Made by a program: the position numbers and the translations under genes
Shown here: positions 1 through 9,595 of the stretch, piece after piece
Layout: every line of letters begins with the position of its first letter
How positions within the stretch are numbered: position 1 is the stretch's first letter
Notes under the pieces: generated by a model
The model's input: the letters and a program-made list of their open reading frames with translations, nothing else
Databases searched by the model: none
What the model was told of the DNA's origin: nothing
Origin: an uncultured Acetatifactor sp.
Lineage (GTDB): Bacteria > Bacillota > Clostridia > Lachnospirales > Lachnospiraceae
Assembly: GCA_910584235.1 (NCBI GenBank)
Contig: CAJTZD010000018.1
Location: forward strand, 11,415 to 75,414
Direction of reading: 5' to 3'
DNA: 64,000 bases

Positions 1-524
1 TCCCACCCGTCCCGGACTTCAAAGGGCACGGTAAAGCTTTCCGGATGCCCTGCCGCATCCACCCGCTCCTCCCCCACGGCGCGGGAGTGATAATCTCCGC
101 CTGTGTTCTGGGAAAAATCCTGCCTGCACAGCCAGGAGGCATCCGTGGCCAGTATGGTCTCTTTGCCAGAGCGAATCTCCAGCGCCAGGCCCGCGGCAGA
201 AAATTCCTCCGCCTCCAGATGCACAACGCTTAAAATATTCTCCCCCTCTTTCAAATAACTCCCAATGTCATACACTTCGTAAATTTTATCAAAGGTGTAA
301 GACCGTTCTGTCAGCATCGCTGCCAGCCTGCCGTTGAGATAGATTTCCGTATATCCGAAAGCCATGCCCAAAAGCACCGCCTCCCGGGACATGTCTTTCC
401 ATTCAAAGGAAGCCTGAAACAGACTGTAGCTGTTCTTTTCCGCATTCCTCCGCCTGATCCATCCGGTCTTTTCACCAAAGCAAAAATCATCCGTGCGCTT
501 ATGCGCAAGCCCTGCCAACTCCAT
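1..524 (-). CDS. Alpha-L-rhamnosidase-like protein, N-terminal part (cut by window edge)
   Basis: The reading frame runs from an ATG at 524 off the left edge, so 174 codons are visible. A GGGGAGG ribosome site lies 5 bases before the ATG. The translation has the look of the N-terminal beta-sandwich of GH78-type rhamnosidases: an early WIRRRN segment, then AVLLGMAFGYTEIYLNGRLA, then YDIGSYLKEGENIL. The catalytic (alpha/alpha)6 barrel would lie outside the window, so the activity is inferred. No signal peptide is seen, which fits a cytoplasmic enzyme acting on imported oligosaccharides. It sits 45 bases behind a solute-binding protein gene and is the last visible gene of the operon starting near 9.39 kb. 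Another beta-sandwich glycosidase of similar architecture cannot be excluded. Confidence 0.6.
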   Translation of the reverse strand, partial: MELAGLAHKRTDDFCFGEKTGWIRRRNAEKNSYSLFQASFEWKDMSREAVLLGMAFGYTEIYLNGRLAAMLTERSYTFDKIYEVYDIGSYLKEGENILSVVHLEAEEFSAAGLALEIRSGKETILATDASWLCRQDFSQNTGGDYHSRAVGEERVDAAGHPESFTVPFEVRDGW

Positions 525-569
525 TCGAACCTCCCCGATGCCGCCATGCGGCATTCCGTTTTCTCTCTC

Positions 570-1973
570 CTAATTTGTGTCCGCGGCATTCGCCCGGTAT
601 AAGGGCAAAACCATTTCTCTGTATAAATCAACGGTTTTTTCCGGATCAGCCGGCTGGTATTCAGGAAGATACAGCCTGCCGCAGCTTTCCGATCTTATCC
701 CGTTACAGTACGCGGTATTATAGCTTTCCGTCAGCTTCTGCAGCCCGTCTTTGATTTCGGTATCTCCATAGATGATATTATAAAACACGTCGTAGGTGTC
801 TCTGCCGGGAGTCAAAACCGCGTTCTTGTTGATCACATGAGGCGCCTCAGGAAGACATCCTGCTTTTGCCGCAATGTCCAAATCCGCTTTTTCCATCCCG
901 TCTCCAAACAGGCGGCCCTCCGCCGTATCCCCATAGTAGCCCTGCAGAAATTCTTCCGAATAAAAAAACTCCCACAAAACCGTAAGGGCCTCCTGTCTAT
1001 TCCTGCTGCCGCTGCTGACCAGCCATCCTCCGCTGAAATGTACCGGAACCACGCCGTTGCAGCCGGACACTCCTCCTGTGGGAAAGGGAGCCGCACCGAA
1101 GCTGTCGGCTCCTGCGGGAAAGAGATTTTTATATACCCTTTCCTCCCGGCTGTCCCCAAAATACATGGCAATCTTCCCCTGGGCAAACAACGCCCTGAGA
1201 GCGTCCATACTCAGGGTCTCGCAGCCCGGCATAGCACATTCCTCGTCAAGAAGGGCCTGCATCTGCCCGAGGGCAGTTTCGTACACCATAAAATCATATC
1301 TGCCCCGCCTGTAGTCATATCCCTGATAAATCCCGAAGTCTCTGGCAATATGCTCCGTCAGGCACAGATCAAAGGCGCTGTCTTTCATATTCTGCCCAAA
1401 GCCGTAAATGCCGTTTCCGGAGAGCATCCTGGTAATCCTTTTCGCCATTTCCGCCAAATCCGCCATGGTTCCGGGCGGCTCCGTGATCCCGCACCGCTCC
1501 AGTATTTTTTTATTGTAACATAATATTCCATAATCCGCACCTGAATAAATCCGGTAGACGCTTTCGTCTACTTCCGTGCGGATGCCGCCCCGGAACGCCT
1601 CTGTCTGTTCCTGCGTCAGATAAGGCGACAATTCCAGGAACATCCCTTTCCGGCAGAAGTCATAATAGCTGCCCTGATCCAAATCAGCATACAGAATGTC
1701 CGGCAATTCGTTCAGGGAATCCGCCATTTCTATGGCCTGCTCATAATTCCCGGAACAAAGGCTGACCTCAAGATATATATTTTGCGTGTTCTCCCGATTA
1801 TAGATGTCCGCCCGCTCTCTGAGATACTCCAGGTCCCATGCGCTGTTGGTCCATACTGTAATGACGGTCCGTTCATCCCTGTCAGACACTTCCGCATCCT
1901 CTGCGCATCCCCCCAGCAGAAAGCCGCACAACAGTAACCATATCATTTTTCGGGTTTTTTCAGAAATTGCCAT
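570..1973 (-). CDS. ABC sugar transporter solute-binding lipoprotein (family 1)
   Basis: A 467-residue extracellular solute-binding protein. Residues 1-23 form a lipoprotein signal with lipobox LGGC, so Cys23 would be lipidated and the protein held outside the membrane. The body has the MalE/UgpB-like two-lobe pattern, including NKKILERCGI and the AQGKIAMYFGD segment. The start overlaps the end of the response regulator gene by about 30 bases and has an AAAGGAGGAG ribosome site. The operon already encodes a 619-residue binding protein beside the permeases. This second one, placed after the sensor kinase and regulator, may therefore serve another ligand or help sensing; that role is inference. 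The ligand is unknown. Confidence 0.85.
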   Translation of the reverse strand: MAISEKTRKMIWLLLCGFLLGGCAEDAEVSDRDERTVITVWTNSAWDLEYLRERADIYNRENTQNIYLEVSLCSGNYEQAIEMADSLNELPDILYADLDQGSYYDFCRKGMFLELSPYLTQEQTEAFRGGIRTEVDESVYRIYSGADYGILCYNKKILERCGITEPPGTMADLAEMAKRITRMLSGNGIYGFGQNMKDSAFDLCLTEHIARDFGIYQGYDYRRGRYDFMVYETALGQMQALLDEECAMPGCETLSMDALRALFAQGKIAMYFGDSREERVYKNLFPAGADSFGAAPFPTGGVSGCNGVVPVHFSGGWLVSSGSRNRQEALTVLWEFFYSEEFLQGYYGDTAEGRLFGDGMEKADLDIAAKAGCLPEAPHVINKNAVLTPGRDTYDVFYNIIYGDTEIKDGLQKLTESYNTAYCNGIRSESCGRLYLPEYQPADPEKTVDLYREMVLPLYRANAADTN

Positions 1974-3625
1974 TGGCGCTCCTCCTTTCCCTCTGCGCAG
2001 CGCTTTTTGTATGCTGTCGGCGTACAGCCGTAAGCCTTTTTAAAGCTGGAAGCGAAATATTGCTGATTCCCATACCCGCAGCTTGCCGCGATCTCCTGAA
2101 CCTTCAAATCCGTACCCGACAAAAGCTTCACCGCCTTTTCCATCCTGTGCCTGACCACATAATCCACAAAGCCCTCCCCCACTTTCTCCCTGAAGACCTG
2201 TCTTACATAATTGGGCCTTAAGTTTACCATGTCGGCAACCATGTCTATGTTAAGTTCCTCGTTGTCCAGATTGGTCTGAATGATATATTTCAGCTGCTCA
2301 CTGAGCTTATCGGTCCGGTTTTTGGAAAGGTACATCGCAACCAGACGGCTGCATTCGCTGATATACTGTTCCAGAAGCGCCCGAATCTCCATATAGTTTC
2401 CAAACTGAATTCTGGAATTGATGTCATTATAAAAGCTGTTTAAGTTTTTCTGGTCCCCGATACTGTTGATATACTTTTTCTTCTCCAGAAAACAGTTGAT
2501 CTCATAAACCATCTCCGCCAGAGAAATCATCATAAAATCACTTTTCTGGCTTGGCAGCATGACATATTTTTTCAAAAGAAGTTCCAGCTGCTCTTTTGCC
2601 TCCGCCTCATTTCCCATTTTCACATTCATGAGGATTCCGTCCCGGATCAGCCGGATTTCCTCTGACATGTCCGCGGGCTTTTCTGTCCTCCCCTGTTCGT
2701 CGTTGTATGAATACACACAGGCGTCCGACAGTACCAGCGTCTTAAATACATACAGCGCTTCCTCATAGGAATCCGGCAACTTCTCCCAGTTTTCACAGAT
2801 ATTTCCCATGGCAAAATAGATCAGAAACCCATAATATTTTTTCATACTGTTGGCCAGGTGGTTCAGTCCCGTTACAAGCTCCTCCCGAAAGCCGCGGTTC
2901 CTGACCGTGTTGGCAAAAACAAGTGCAAAACAGTCGTTCCCCGCAGGCACAGTAAAAAACATAATGGCACTTCCAAATATTTTTTTGTCAAACAATACCG
3001 TAAATTCCTCCAGACTGTCACGAAAGCTGAAGTTCCATTTGCTGTCCTGTCTGTAGAAATTCACTCTGGCCATGCAGACGCAGAATGCTTTGGCCTCAAA
3101 GGGAAAACTCTGCCTCTGCAGCTGATCGATCTGGCTGATGTCCCTGCACTTTCTGCCCAGAATGTCCTCCAGAAGATATCCGGAAATCAGTTTGTCGCTC
3201 CTGTCGGATCTCTGCTTTAAAAATTCCAGGTTCTGTTCCAGCTGTTTTTCCTGATCCAGTTCTCCCACCAGCTTTTCCACCTGCTCCGATAGTTCTTCCG
3301 GGCTAAAGGGCTTCAGGAGATATTCCTTGACCCCATAGCTCATGGCCTGCCTCACATAGTCGAACTCGTCGTAGCCGCTGATAACCAGGATTTTCGCTTT
3401 CATTCCGTCTTCCCGCAGTCTTTGGAGGAATTCCAGTCCTGTCATTTCCGGCATACAGATATCTGTGATGATGATCTCGGGCCTGTGCCTCTTTGCCTCC
3501 TCATAGGCGCTTTTTCCGTCTGTGGCCACCGCCGCCACCTCCACATCCGGCAGAGTATTCAGATAGTCTTCCATATGTCTGGCAATATTGATTTCGTCAT
3601 CCGCTATCAGTATCTTATAACTCAT
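1943..3625 (-). CDS. Response regulator, YesN type (REC + AraC DNA-binding domain)
   Basis: A 560-residue cytoplasmic regulator. The N-terminal receiver domain (residues 1-120) has the acidic pair at D9-D10, phosphoacceptor D55 in IIITDICMPEMTG and the conserved lysine K105 in YLLKPF. A long middle region follows. The last 100 residues are an AraC-type double helix-turn-helix with the usual GYGNQQYFASSFKKAYGCTP signature. The start at 3625 is chosen because AGGGGAGA precedes it and MSYKILIADDE is the normal beginning of the family; a start 7 codons upstream is open but unlikely. It overlaps the kinase gene by about 11 bases, so the pair is probably translationally coupled. The likely target is the promoter of its own sugar-transport operon, as for YesMN/LplABC systems. 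Confidence 0.93.
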   Translation of the reverse strand: MSYKILIADDEINIARHMEDYLNTLPDVEVAAVATDGKSAYEEAKRHRPEIIITDICMPEMTGLEFLQRLREDGMKAKILVISGYDEFDYVRQAMSYGVKEYLLKPFSPEELSEQVEKLVGELDQEKQLEQNLEFLKQRSDRSDKLISGYLLEDILGRKCRDISQIDQLQRQSFPFEAKAFCVCMARVNFYRQDSKWNFSFRDSLEEFTVLFDKKIFGSAIMFFTVPAGNDCFALVFANTVRNRGFREELVTGLNHLANSMKKYYGFLIYFAMGNICENWEKLPDSYEEALYVFKTLVLSDACVYSYNDEQGRTEKPADMSEEIRLIRDGILMNVKMGNEAEAKEQLELLLKKYVMLPSQKSDFMMISLAEMVYEINCFLEKKKYINSIGDQKNLNSFYNDINSRIQFGNYMEIRALLEQYISECSRLVAMYLSKNRTDKLSEQLKYIIQTNLDNEELNIDMVADMVNLRPNYVRQVFREKVGEGFVDYVVRHRMEKAVKLLSGTDLKVQEIAASCGYGNQQYFASSFKKAYGCTPTAYKKRCAEGKEERQWQFLKKPEK

Positions 3626-5417
3626 CTTTCTCCCCTGCCCTTTCACAGCCTATTTTCAGAAATGCCCTGGTACCGGTTCCCGGTTCGCTTTCGTAGGTAA
3701 GTCCGTAGCCGTCTCCGTAATATAATCTCACTCTCTCGTTTACATTATATATTCCATACCCATCGCCCTGACTGATGAGGCCTGCTTCCAGGGACTCGTT
3801 CATCAGCTGCAGTCTGGACGCCGGGATTCCCGCCCCATTGTCCTCCACCACAAAGCAGATGTCATCTCCGCTTTTTAATACTTTCACCCTGATGCAGCCA
3901 TCCCTGTCCATGGGTTTGATTCCATGATAAAAAGAATTCTCCACAAGAGGCTGCAGAAGAAGCTTGATCATAAGTACATTCTCCAATTCCTTTGGCGCCT
4001 CAATCCGATAGTCCAGATTTTTTCCGTAACAGATCTGCTGGATGTTCAGATAACTCTTTACATGGGCCAGTTCATCCCGCAGAGGTATGATTTCATCTCC
4101 CTTGCTCAAGGTCAGCCGGAAGAATTTGCCCAGGGAACTGGACAGAGCGCTTATCTTTTTCTCCCCCTTGCTGGCGGCCTCCCAGGTGATCACATTCAGG
4201 GTATTGTACAGAAAATGCGGCCGGATCTGTGCCTGCAGGGCGCGCAGCTCCGCCTCGCGCTTCTGCTTTTGTACCTCAAGCACCCGCTCTTTCTCTTCCT
4301 TTAGTTCCTGGATGTTTACCATCTGTTTGTCCACCAGATCTTCAATCCTCTCCGCCATGTAGTTAAAACGCACTGCGATCTGACCGATCTCATCCCTGTG
4401 CTGATAGGGCAGTCTGGCCGTCAGATCACCGTTTCTCATACATTCCATCTGATAGGTCAGCTCTCTTAAAGACTCCGTCAGGCGTCTCACCAGGAGAACC
4501 ATAACAAAAATGCCAAACAGCATGATCAAAATATTGGCTCCGATAATGGTAATGTGGATTTCCCGGATGGAACCCGTCACATACCTCCTGCTCCTGCACA
4601 TGAGCATATGCCAGTCATTGGATTCCACATAGGAGTGGAACATCAGATAACCATTCTGTCCCCCCCGGGAATCATAAGCCCCTATCTGCTCCGGAGAATC
4701 CAGCCAGTCTTTCAAGGGATCAATATCTCCATACTCCAGAACGGTTCTTCCCTGGCTGTCATAAATACCAAAGCCGTCATATACATTATCGATTCCCGCA
4801 ATCAGTTTCTGCAGATTGCTCTGGCGAATCAGAATCACCAGATAGCAGAGTGTATTCCTCCTGTCCCCGCAGTTAAATCCGAAGACCCAGGGAATCACGG
4901 TCTCCCCTGTGTCCCAGATCGGGTTCTCCATTGCCGGATACCAGAAGCCTCTGTTTCCGGATTTCTCTATTGGCATAAGCTCTGATTTTTCAAAATCAAA
5001 ATCCTGATTCCTGCGGTACAAAAGCCCGTCAAAAGAACCTCCCGGCGTATAGAGATACACGTAGTCAATGAGTTCCGAGCTGCCTGCCAGTTCCTGCAGA
5101 TTTTCCGCCGTTTTCGTCAGCGCCATGGAATAATTCCTGTCCGAAGCATTGTTCAGCCATCTGACCAGAGGCTCCAAAAAGGAAGCACTGACCAGCATGG
5201 TTTGCGTACTGGTATACATGGACTCTATAGAATTTTCCACTATGGTATATACCTGCTCCAGATTGGACAGCGCGCTCTCCCTGTAATTCTTTTCCACAAT
5301 TTCCGACACATAATTATAGAAAAAAACAGTGCTCATTCCCGTAATCGCTATTGCGGTGATCAGAAATGTAAGCAAAATTTTTGTACGAAACCGGATACTA
5401 TCACCTCCAGAATACAC
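3615..5417 (-). CDS. Sensor histidine kinase, YesM type
   Basis: A membrane kinase of about 600 residues. A transmembrane helix at residues 13-35 and another at 287-310 bracket an extracellular sensor domain. A HAMP domain follows (about 310-365), then the His_kinase domain with phosphoacceptor His401 in IRPHFLYNTL. The HATPase domain has N494 (LVENSFYHG), VEDNGAGIP and a GYGIYNVNERV lid. It should phosphorylate the adjacent AraC-type regulator. The 5' end is odd: the only canonical in-frame start is GTG at 5417, which lacks a good ribosome site. A perfect GGAGGTGAT lies inside the first codons, 7 bases before an in-frame ATC codon at 5396-5394. True translation may begin there, giving a protein starting IRFRTKILLTF. 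Confidence 0.92.
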   Translation of the reverse strand: MYSGGDSIRFRTKILLTFLITAIAITGMSTVFFYNYVSEIVEKNYRESALSNLEQVYTIVENSIESMYTSTQTMLVSASFLEPLVRWLNNASDRNYSMALTKTAENLQELAGSSELIDYVYLYTPGGSFDGLLYRRNQDFDFEKSELMPIEKSGNRGFWYPAMENPIWDTGETVIPWVFGFNCGDRRNTLCYLVILIRQSNLQKLIAGIDNVYDGFGIYDSQGRTVLEYGDIDPLKDWLDSPEQIGAYDSRGGQNGYLMFHSYVESNDWHMLMCRSRRYVTGSIREIHITIIGANILIMLFGIFVMVLLVRRLTESLRELTYQMECMRNGDLTARLPYQHRDEIGQIAVRFNYMAERIEDLVDKQMVNIQELKEEKERVLEVQKQKREAELRALQAQIRPHFLYNTLNVITWEAASKGEKKISALSSSLGKFFRLTLSKGDEIIPLRDELAHVKSYLNIQQICYGKNLDYRIEAPKELENVLMIKLLLQPLVENSFYHGIKPMDRDGCIRVKVLKSGDDICFVVEDNGAGIPASRLQLMNESLEAGLISQGDGYGIYNVNERVRLYYGDGYGLTYESEPGTGTRAFLKIGCERAGEKDEL

Positions 5418-5502
5418 ATGGGAAGAAAATCAACCGTCTCCGTCGGACACAATTGATTTTCTCCCCGCAGTATGTCTATAAAATTATGTCACTTTCATTC
5501 GA

Positions 5503-7362
5503 TTAATCCCAGCTGGTTTTTAAAGGATACTGTTCCGCCAGCTTCTGTGCTTCCTCAAACTTCTCCGTATACCAGTTGAATACATCTTCCTGGCCAAGGG
5601 CATCACACTCTTCCCGGAACTCTGTCCAGAGTTTCTCAAATTCAGCCTCATCCTTGGCCTCGGTGGCAATCTTCCAGGTATAGGACTTAAAGGCACTGTT
5701 CAAAGCACCCCTGACGGGTTCTAAATCGGGATCCAGGGAAGGCAACAGAGAGAATGCCGTACTCTTGGTCTTGGCACCTTTTGCAACAGCCATATCCACT
5801 GTTCTGGTAAAGCCGGTCTGCCGTCTCCACTCCAGTTGTCCCCATCTCTTCTCTGTCTCATAGAAAGCATCCCAGTACTCATGATACAGAGGCTGTCCTG
5901 TTGTAGGGTTAATCACATATGCCGTATAAGGCTGAGCATTCAGGAACTGCTGCGCGGTAAACAGATCGCCGCCGCTTCCAATCTCTTCACGGTTTGTCCT
6001 GTACTTCTCAATGCCGTCAGCGGTAAATGTCTGCTTTCCGTCATCAGTGTACTCCCACAAATAACCCTCCGGCCCGTTCTTCACAAGATTATAAGCGGTA
6101 GGGCTGTAGTACCAGTTCAGGAAACGCAGCGCGGCATCTAAATCCTTACAGTCAGAGGAAATTCCGATACACTGGACACTTCCCACAGGGGAGTCAGCAT
6201 TGATATAAATTTCAAAATCGTCTGCCCATACAGTCATATTTCCAGTCTCGTCTGTATGAATGTCATTATATTTACCGCCCATCCATTCTACATAAGTAAA
6301 AATTCCGTGGCCTTCGTCAAAGATAGGCTTTGCAGTACCATAACTCATAGTTAGGCTGTCGGGATGCACATAGCCGTTATTGTAGAGATCGTTGAACTGC
6401 TTCATTATCTCTTTGAAAGGAACACTCTCGTCAAATATGGATGCTACCTGGGAGCCATCCCCTTTGGCAACCACCGTCAAAGAACCGGACAGACCAAACC
6501 ATCCATAGTAGGGCAGGAGGTTACCACCAAAAGGCTGATCCCAGTCATTCCAGCCTACTATCACATAGCAGGGATCGCCGTCTGCGGCAGTCTTGTTGAT
6601 ATCATTCATGTCTTTGAGCATCTGGAAGTACTCTTCCAGGTTGGCCGGCTTGGGAGAACCAATCTTCTCATAGAGGTCATACCTGACCATGGGAATATCA
6701 GTGGTGGTATCATTATTCCCTACCACAAGAGGCCCTACATAGAGACCTTCCGCTGCCCCGCCGCATCTCTGTTCTCTCCAGAACTTCATCGCACTGTCCA
6801 TTAAAGGATTCTGATAGAGATTGGGCAGCTGTTCCTTGTAGTCATCCAAATTAATCAGTTTTCCGGCTTCTGCCGCCGCCACCACATCATCTATCTTTTC
6901 AAATCCAATGAGATCCGTAAAGTCACCGGAAGTCAAAATGGCACTGAATTTATCCTTATCGCCGTCTTCTCTCTCGAAAGTTACACCAGTGTATTTCCGG
7001 ATTTCGTCCTCCCACCAACTTGTAGAACCCGCAAGAGCTCCCGAGTAAGGGCTGATAAGGGTCAGTGTGGCCTGATCACCGGTCCACTCCTGGTCACCTA
7101 AATCTGCGGCCCAGCCTACCGAATTAGTAGCTGTCCCCTCGTCGGAACCGCTCTCTTCCTCTGAGGATGATTCCTCCGAGGAAGATTCTTCCTTACTCTC
7201 TTCTGCAGAGCTACTTTCCACAGAACTGTTCTCCTCGCTCTGCGATGAACTGCCGGATTCCTGAGAATCCGCATTTCCATTTCCGCATCCCGCCACGCCC
7301 AACGCCATAGCAGCGGACAATACCAATGCCGTAATTCGTTTCCAATGGTCTCTTCTTCTCAT
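5503..7362 (-). CDS. Large sugar ABC solute-binding lipoprotein (LplA/YtcQ type)
   Basis: A 619-residue secreted lipoprotein. The signal sequence MRRRDHWKRITALVL leads to lipobox VAGC with Cys26. Residues 28-80 are a Ser/Glu-rich linker typical of Clostridia surface lipoproteins. The remainder matches the long solute-binding class (about 500-560 residues without linker) that pairs with LplB/LplC permeases. It lies 72 bases downstream of the LplC-type permease. The kinase gene follows, so uptake and sensing are encoded together. The substrate is probably an oligosaccharide. A rhamnosidase-like enzyme in the same operon hints at rhamnose-containing or pectic glycans, but this is inference. Confidence 0.9.
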   Translation of the reverse strand: MRRRDHWKRITALVLSAAMALGVAGCGNGNADSQESGSSSQSEENSSVESSSAEESKEESSSEESSSEEESGSDEGTATNSVGWAADLGDQEWTGDQATLTLISPYSGALAGSTSWWEDEIRKYTGVTFEREDGDKDKFSAILTSGDFTDLIGFEKIDDVVAAAEAGKLINLDDYKEQLPNLYQNPLMDSAMKFWREQRCGGAAEGLYVGPLVVGNNDTTTDIPMVRYDLYEKIGSPKPANLEEYFQMLKDMNDINKTAADGDPCYVIVGWNDWDQPFGGNLLPYYGWFGLSGSLTVVAKGDGSQVASIFDESVPFKEIMKQFNDLYNNGYVHPDSLTMSYGTAKPIFDEGHGIFTYVEWMGGKYNDIHTDETGNMTVWADDFEIYINADSPVGSVQCIGISSDCKDLDAALRFLNWYYSPTAYNLVKNGPEGYLWEYTDDGKQTFTADGIEKYRTNREEIGSGGDLFTAQQFLNAQPYTAYVINPTTGQPLYHEYWDAFYETEKRWGQLEWRRQTGFTRTVDMAVAKGAKTKSTAFSLLPSLDPDLEPVRGALNSAFKSYTWKIATEAKDEAEFEKLWTEFREECDALGQEDVFNWYTEKFEEAQKLAEQYPLKTSWD

Positions 7363-7434
7363 AAATTCCTCTCCTTTTCTTTTTTGTATCTATATTCTAA
7401 CGGAAACATACAGCTTTCCAATCAGAATCAAACA

Positions 7435-8370
7435 TCAGCCTTTTACAGCTCCAATCATAATGCCCTTTACAAAGAACCTCTGAAAATAAGGGTACACACA
7501 CAGAATAGGCAGCACAGTAATAAATGTAAGCGTGTGGCGGACGGAAATGGGATTCAGTTCAAAGGATGCCGCCGCAGAATCGCTTATCCCTCCGTTCATC
7601 AACATCTTAGATAGCTCAGTAGCCTGATTCAGATACCGCCACAGCATGGACTGCAATGTCTGGAATTTACCACTACTCATGTAAAGGATGGTGTCCATAT
7701 AGGCATTCCACTCATTTACCGCCTTGAACACAGCCACTGTTGCCAATATGGGCTTACTTAGCGGCAGGATAATCCTTGTAAACCGCACCGCATAGCCAGC
7801 ACCGTCCAAAACCGCTGACTCCTCCAGAGAAACTGCAATAGATTCCATGTACGTCTTAATCAAAATCATGTTGTAGGCCGACACTGCCCCCGGCAATATA
7901 TAAACCATAAAATTATTCAGCAGCCCCAACATCCTCATATTCAAATATACAGGTACTACCCCCGCGCTGAGATACATGGTAATAATCATAAAGCGGTACC
8001 AGAATTTCCGGTGCCAGAATTCCTGCCTTGACATAGCATATCCCACAAAAGCTGTGGATATAACATGAACCACTGTACCCAGTCCTGTCCTCAACAGGGA
8101 ATTGACCACTGCCATCCCCAGCCCTTTCAGTTCCAATACCTTAGCATAGTTGTTAAAGTGGATCCCCTGAGGCAGGAAGACAATGCGCCCCCTTTCCACC
8201 AGGTCATTAGCACTGATGGAATTGATGAAAATATAGTAAAACGGATAAATGCAAATAATCGCAAATATTCCAAAGAACAGGCAAATCAGTATATCTATGA
8301 CCGTATCACCCGCAGTGCGCCGAGATTTGAGGCGGGCAGATACTCGAAGCGGTATTCTTTTACTCAACAT
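7435..8370 (-). CDS. Carbohydrate ABC permease, LplC/YtcP type
   Basis: A 311-residue inner-membrane permease with six predicted helices. It carries the EAA-type loop around EESAVLDGAGYAVRFTRIILPLS, where the MsmX-like ATPase docks. The start at 8370 is preferred over one 12 codons upstream because AAGGAGG stands exactly 8 bases before it and the upstream start would overlap the previous gene. It lies 13 bases after the LplB-type gene and before the binding protein, the normal order for LplBCA systems. The C-terminus ends RFFVKGIMIGAVKG, the conserved tail of this subfamily. Confidence 0.92.
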   Translation of the reverse strand: MLSKRIPLRVSARLKSRRTAGDTVIDILICLFFGIFAIICIYPFYYIFINSISANDLVERGRIVFLPQGIHFNNYAKVLELKGLGMAVVNSLLRTGLGTVVHVISTAFVGYAMSRQEFWHRKFWYRFMIITMYLSAGVVPVYLNMRMLGLLNNFMVYILPGAVSAYNMILIKTYMESIAVSLEESAVLDGAGYAVRFTRIILPLSKPILATVAVFKAVNEWNAYMDTILYMSSGKFQTLQSMLWRYLNQATELSKMLMNGGISDSAAASFELNPISVRHTLTFITVLPILCVYPYFQRFFVKGIMIGAVKG

Positions 8371-8383
8371 CCAACACACCTCC

Positions 8384-9325
8384 TTAGAAAATGCTCTCGC
8401 CGTCACGGAACACCTTGGAAACCGTATTGGCTATAAACAACAGCACAAGACTGATCAGTGATTTTGTCATGCCCACTGCCGTAGAGAAAGACATGGCATT
8501 TCCCACAATCCCCTGATTGTATACATATAAATCAATAACTTCAATATATTCTTTGTTCAGCGCATTCTGGAAAGCAAAATACTGATCCATTCCTCTGTTA
8601 AGAAAATTGCCCACATTGATAATTAACAACGTGATAAAGGTAGGCAAAAGGCAGGGGAAAGTAATATATCGCATCTTCTGAAATCTTCCTGCCCCATCAA
8701 TAGAAGCAGCTTCATACATCTCCTGATCAATACCCGCTATGGAAGAAATATAAAGGATCGCGCTGTAACCCAGACCTTTCCACTGTCCCCAGGCCCACAT
8801 CTTCAGCCACATGTGATTGGTATCAGCCAGAAAATTGATTCGCTTCCACTCCGGATTAATTGCAGCCATCACATTATTAATCAGGCCATCCGATGATGAA
8901 AAAACCGCAAAAGCAATGGAATACACGATAATCCAGCTGATAAAATTGGGAATAGTAGTGGTAATCTGAACAAACTTCCGATATCTCACACTTTTGATTT
9001 CTGCCAGAAACATTGCAAAAAGCATGGGAATCCAGGATGTGGCCATGCCTAAAAGGCTCATCCCCAGGGTATTCTTCAAAACCCGAAATACGTTTTTCGC
9101 CAGAGCCGGATTTCCCACCATTGAAGTGATATGCTTAAACCCTACAAAAGTACAATCCGACAATGCCTTGGGCGGACGATAATCGTAAAACGCATACCGC
9201 CATCCCCACAACGGCAAATAGGAGAAAATGAATACCAGCGCCAGAAACGGCAAGGTCATAAGGAATAACCTGAAACCAGGCGCCAGGTTCTTGTCATGTG
9301 TCAAAATCGTGCTTTTTTTCTTCAA
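8384..9325 (-). CDS. Carbohydrate ABC permease, LplB/YteP type
   Basis: A 313-residue membrane protein, first gene of the operon. It shows the family opening with a helix and the FSYLPLWGWRYAFYDY segment, and an EAA loop (YEAASIDGAGRFQKMRYITFP). It forms a heterodimer with the LplC-type permease encoded next. Translation starts at 9325 after AAAAGGAGATGAG. No ATPase gene is in the operon, which is usual for this group because one multitask ATPase serves many importers. It is controlled from the promoter at 9375-9403, presumably under the two-component pair encoded downstream. Confidence 0.92.
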   Translation of the reverse strand: MKKKSTILTHDKNLAPGFRLFLMTLPFLALVFIFSYLPLWGWRYAFYDYRPPKALSDCTFVGFKHITSMVGNPALAKNVFRVLKNTLGMSLLGMATSWIPMLFAMFLAEIKSVRYRKFVQITTTIPNFISWIIVYSIAFAVFSSSDGLINNVMAAINPEWKRINFLADTNHMWLKMWAWGQWKGLGYSAILYISSIAGIDQEMYEAASIDGAGRFQKMRYITFPCLLPTFITLLIINVGNFLNRGMDQYFAFQNALNKEYIEVIDLYVYNQGIVGNAMSFSTAVGMTKSLISLVLLFIANTVSKVFRDGESIF

Positions 9326-9374
9326 TACACCCTCATCTCCTTTTTCTTGTTCTCTCTTGCTCTTTCTATAAGTA

Positions 9375-9403
9375 ATTATATTTTACAATATCAGGGTCCA
9401 CAA
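9375..9403 (-). promoter_or_regulatory. Sigma-A promoter of the LplBC / YesMN operon
   Basis: On the minus strand, -35 TTGTGG (9403-9398) and -10 TATAAT (9380-9375) are separated by 17 bases. Transcription would begin near 9368, about 43 bases before the first start codon. The imperfect -35 fits a promoter that needs an activator such as the AraC-type regulator encoded downstream. Confidence 0.75.
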
Positions 9404-9510
9404 CGGCAAAAAACGAGCCTTTATTTATAAAATCCGCAGTAATACCACATAGCGACACAGTTTTAACGATTTTTATGAGAAATCAGCTGATTTATTCCTT
9501 TTTTATGACA

Positions 9511-9558
9511 AAAGAAAAAGCAGCACAGCCACCACAAAGTCAATGGTCTGCGCCGCTT
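9511..9558 (-). terminator. Intrinsic terminator of the EEP/beta-helix operon
   Basis: On the minus strand, 38 bases after the stop codon at 9596, an 11-bp stem (AAGCGGCGCAG with CTGTGCTGCTT, some G-T pairs) is extended by ACCA/TGGT past a 2-base bulge around a 9-base loop. TTTTTCTTTT follows directly. Confidence 0.75.
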
Positions 9559-9595
9559 CTTGTCTTTTGCGGACAGGAAAAAAGAAATGAAAGAA

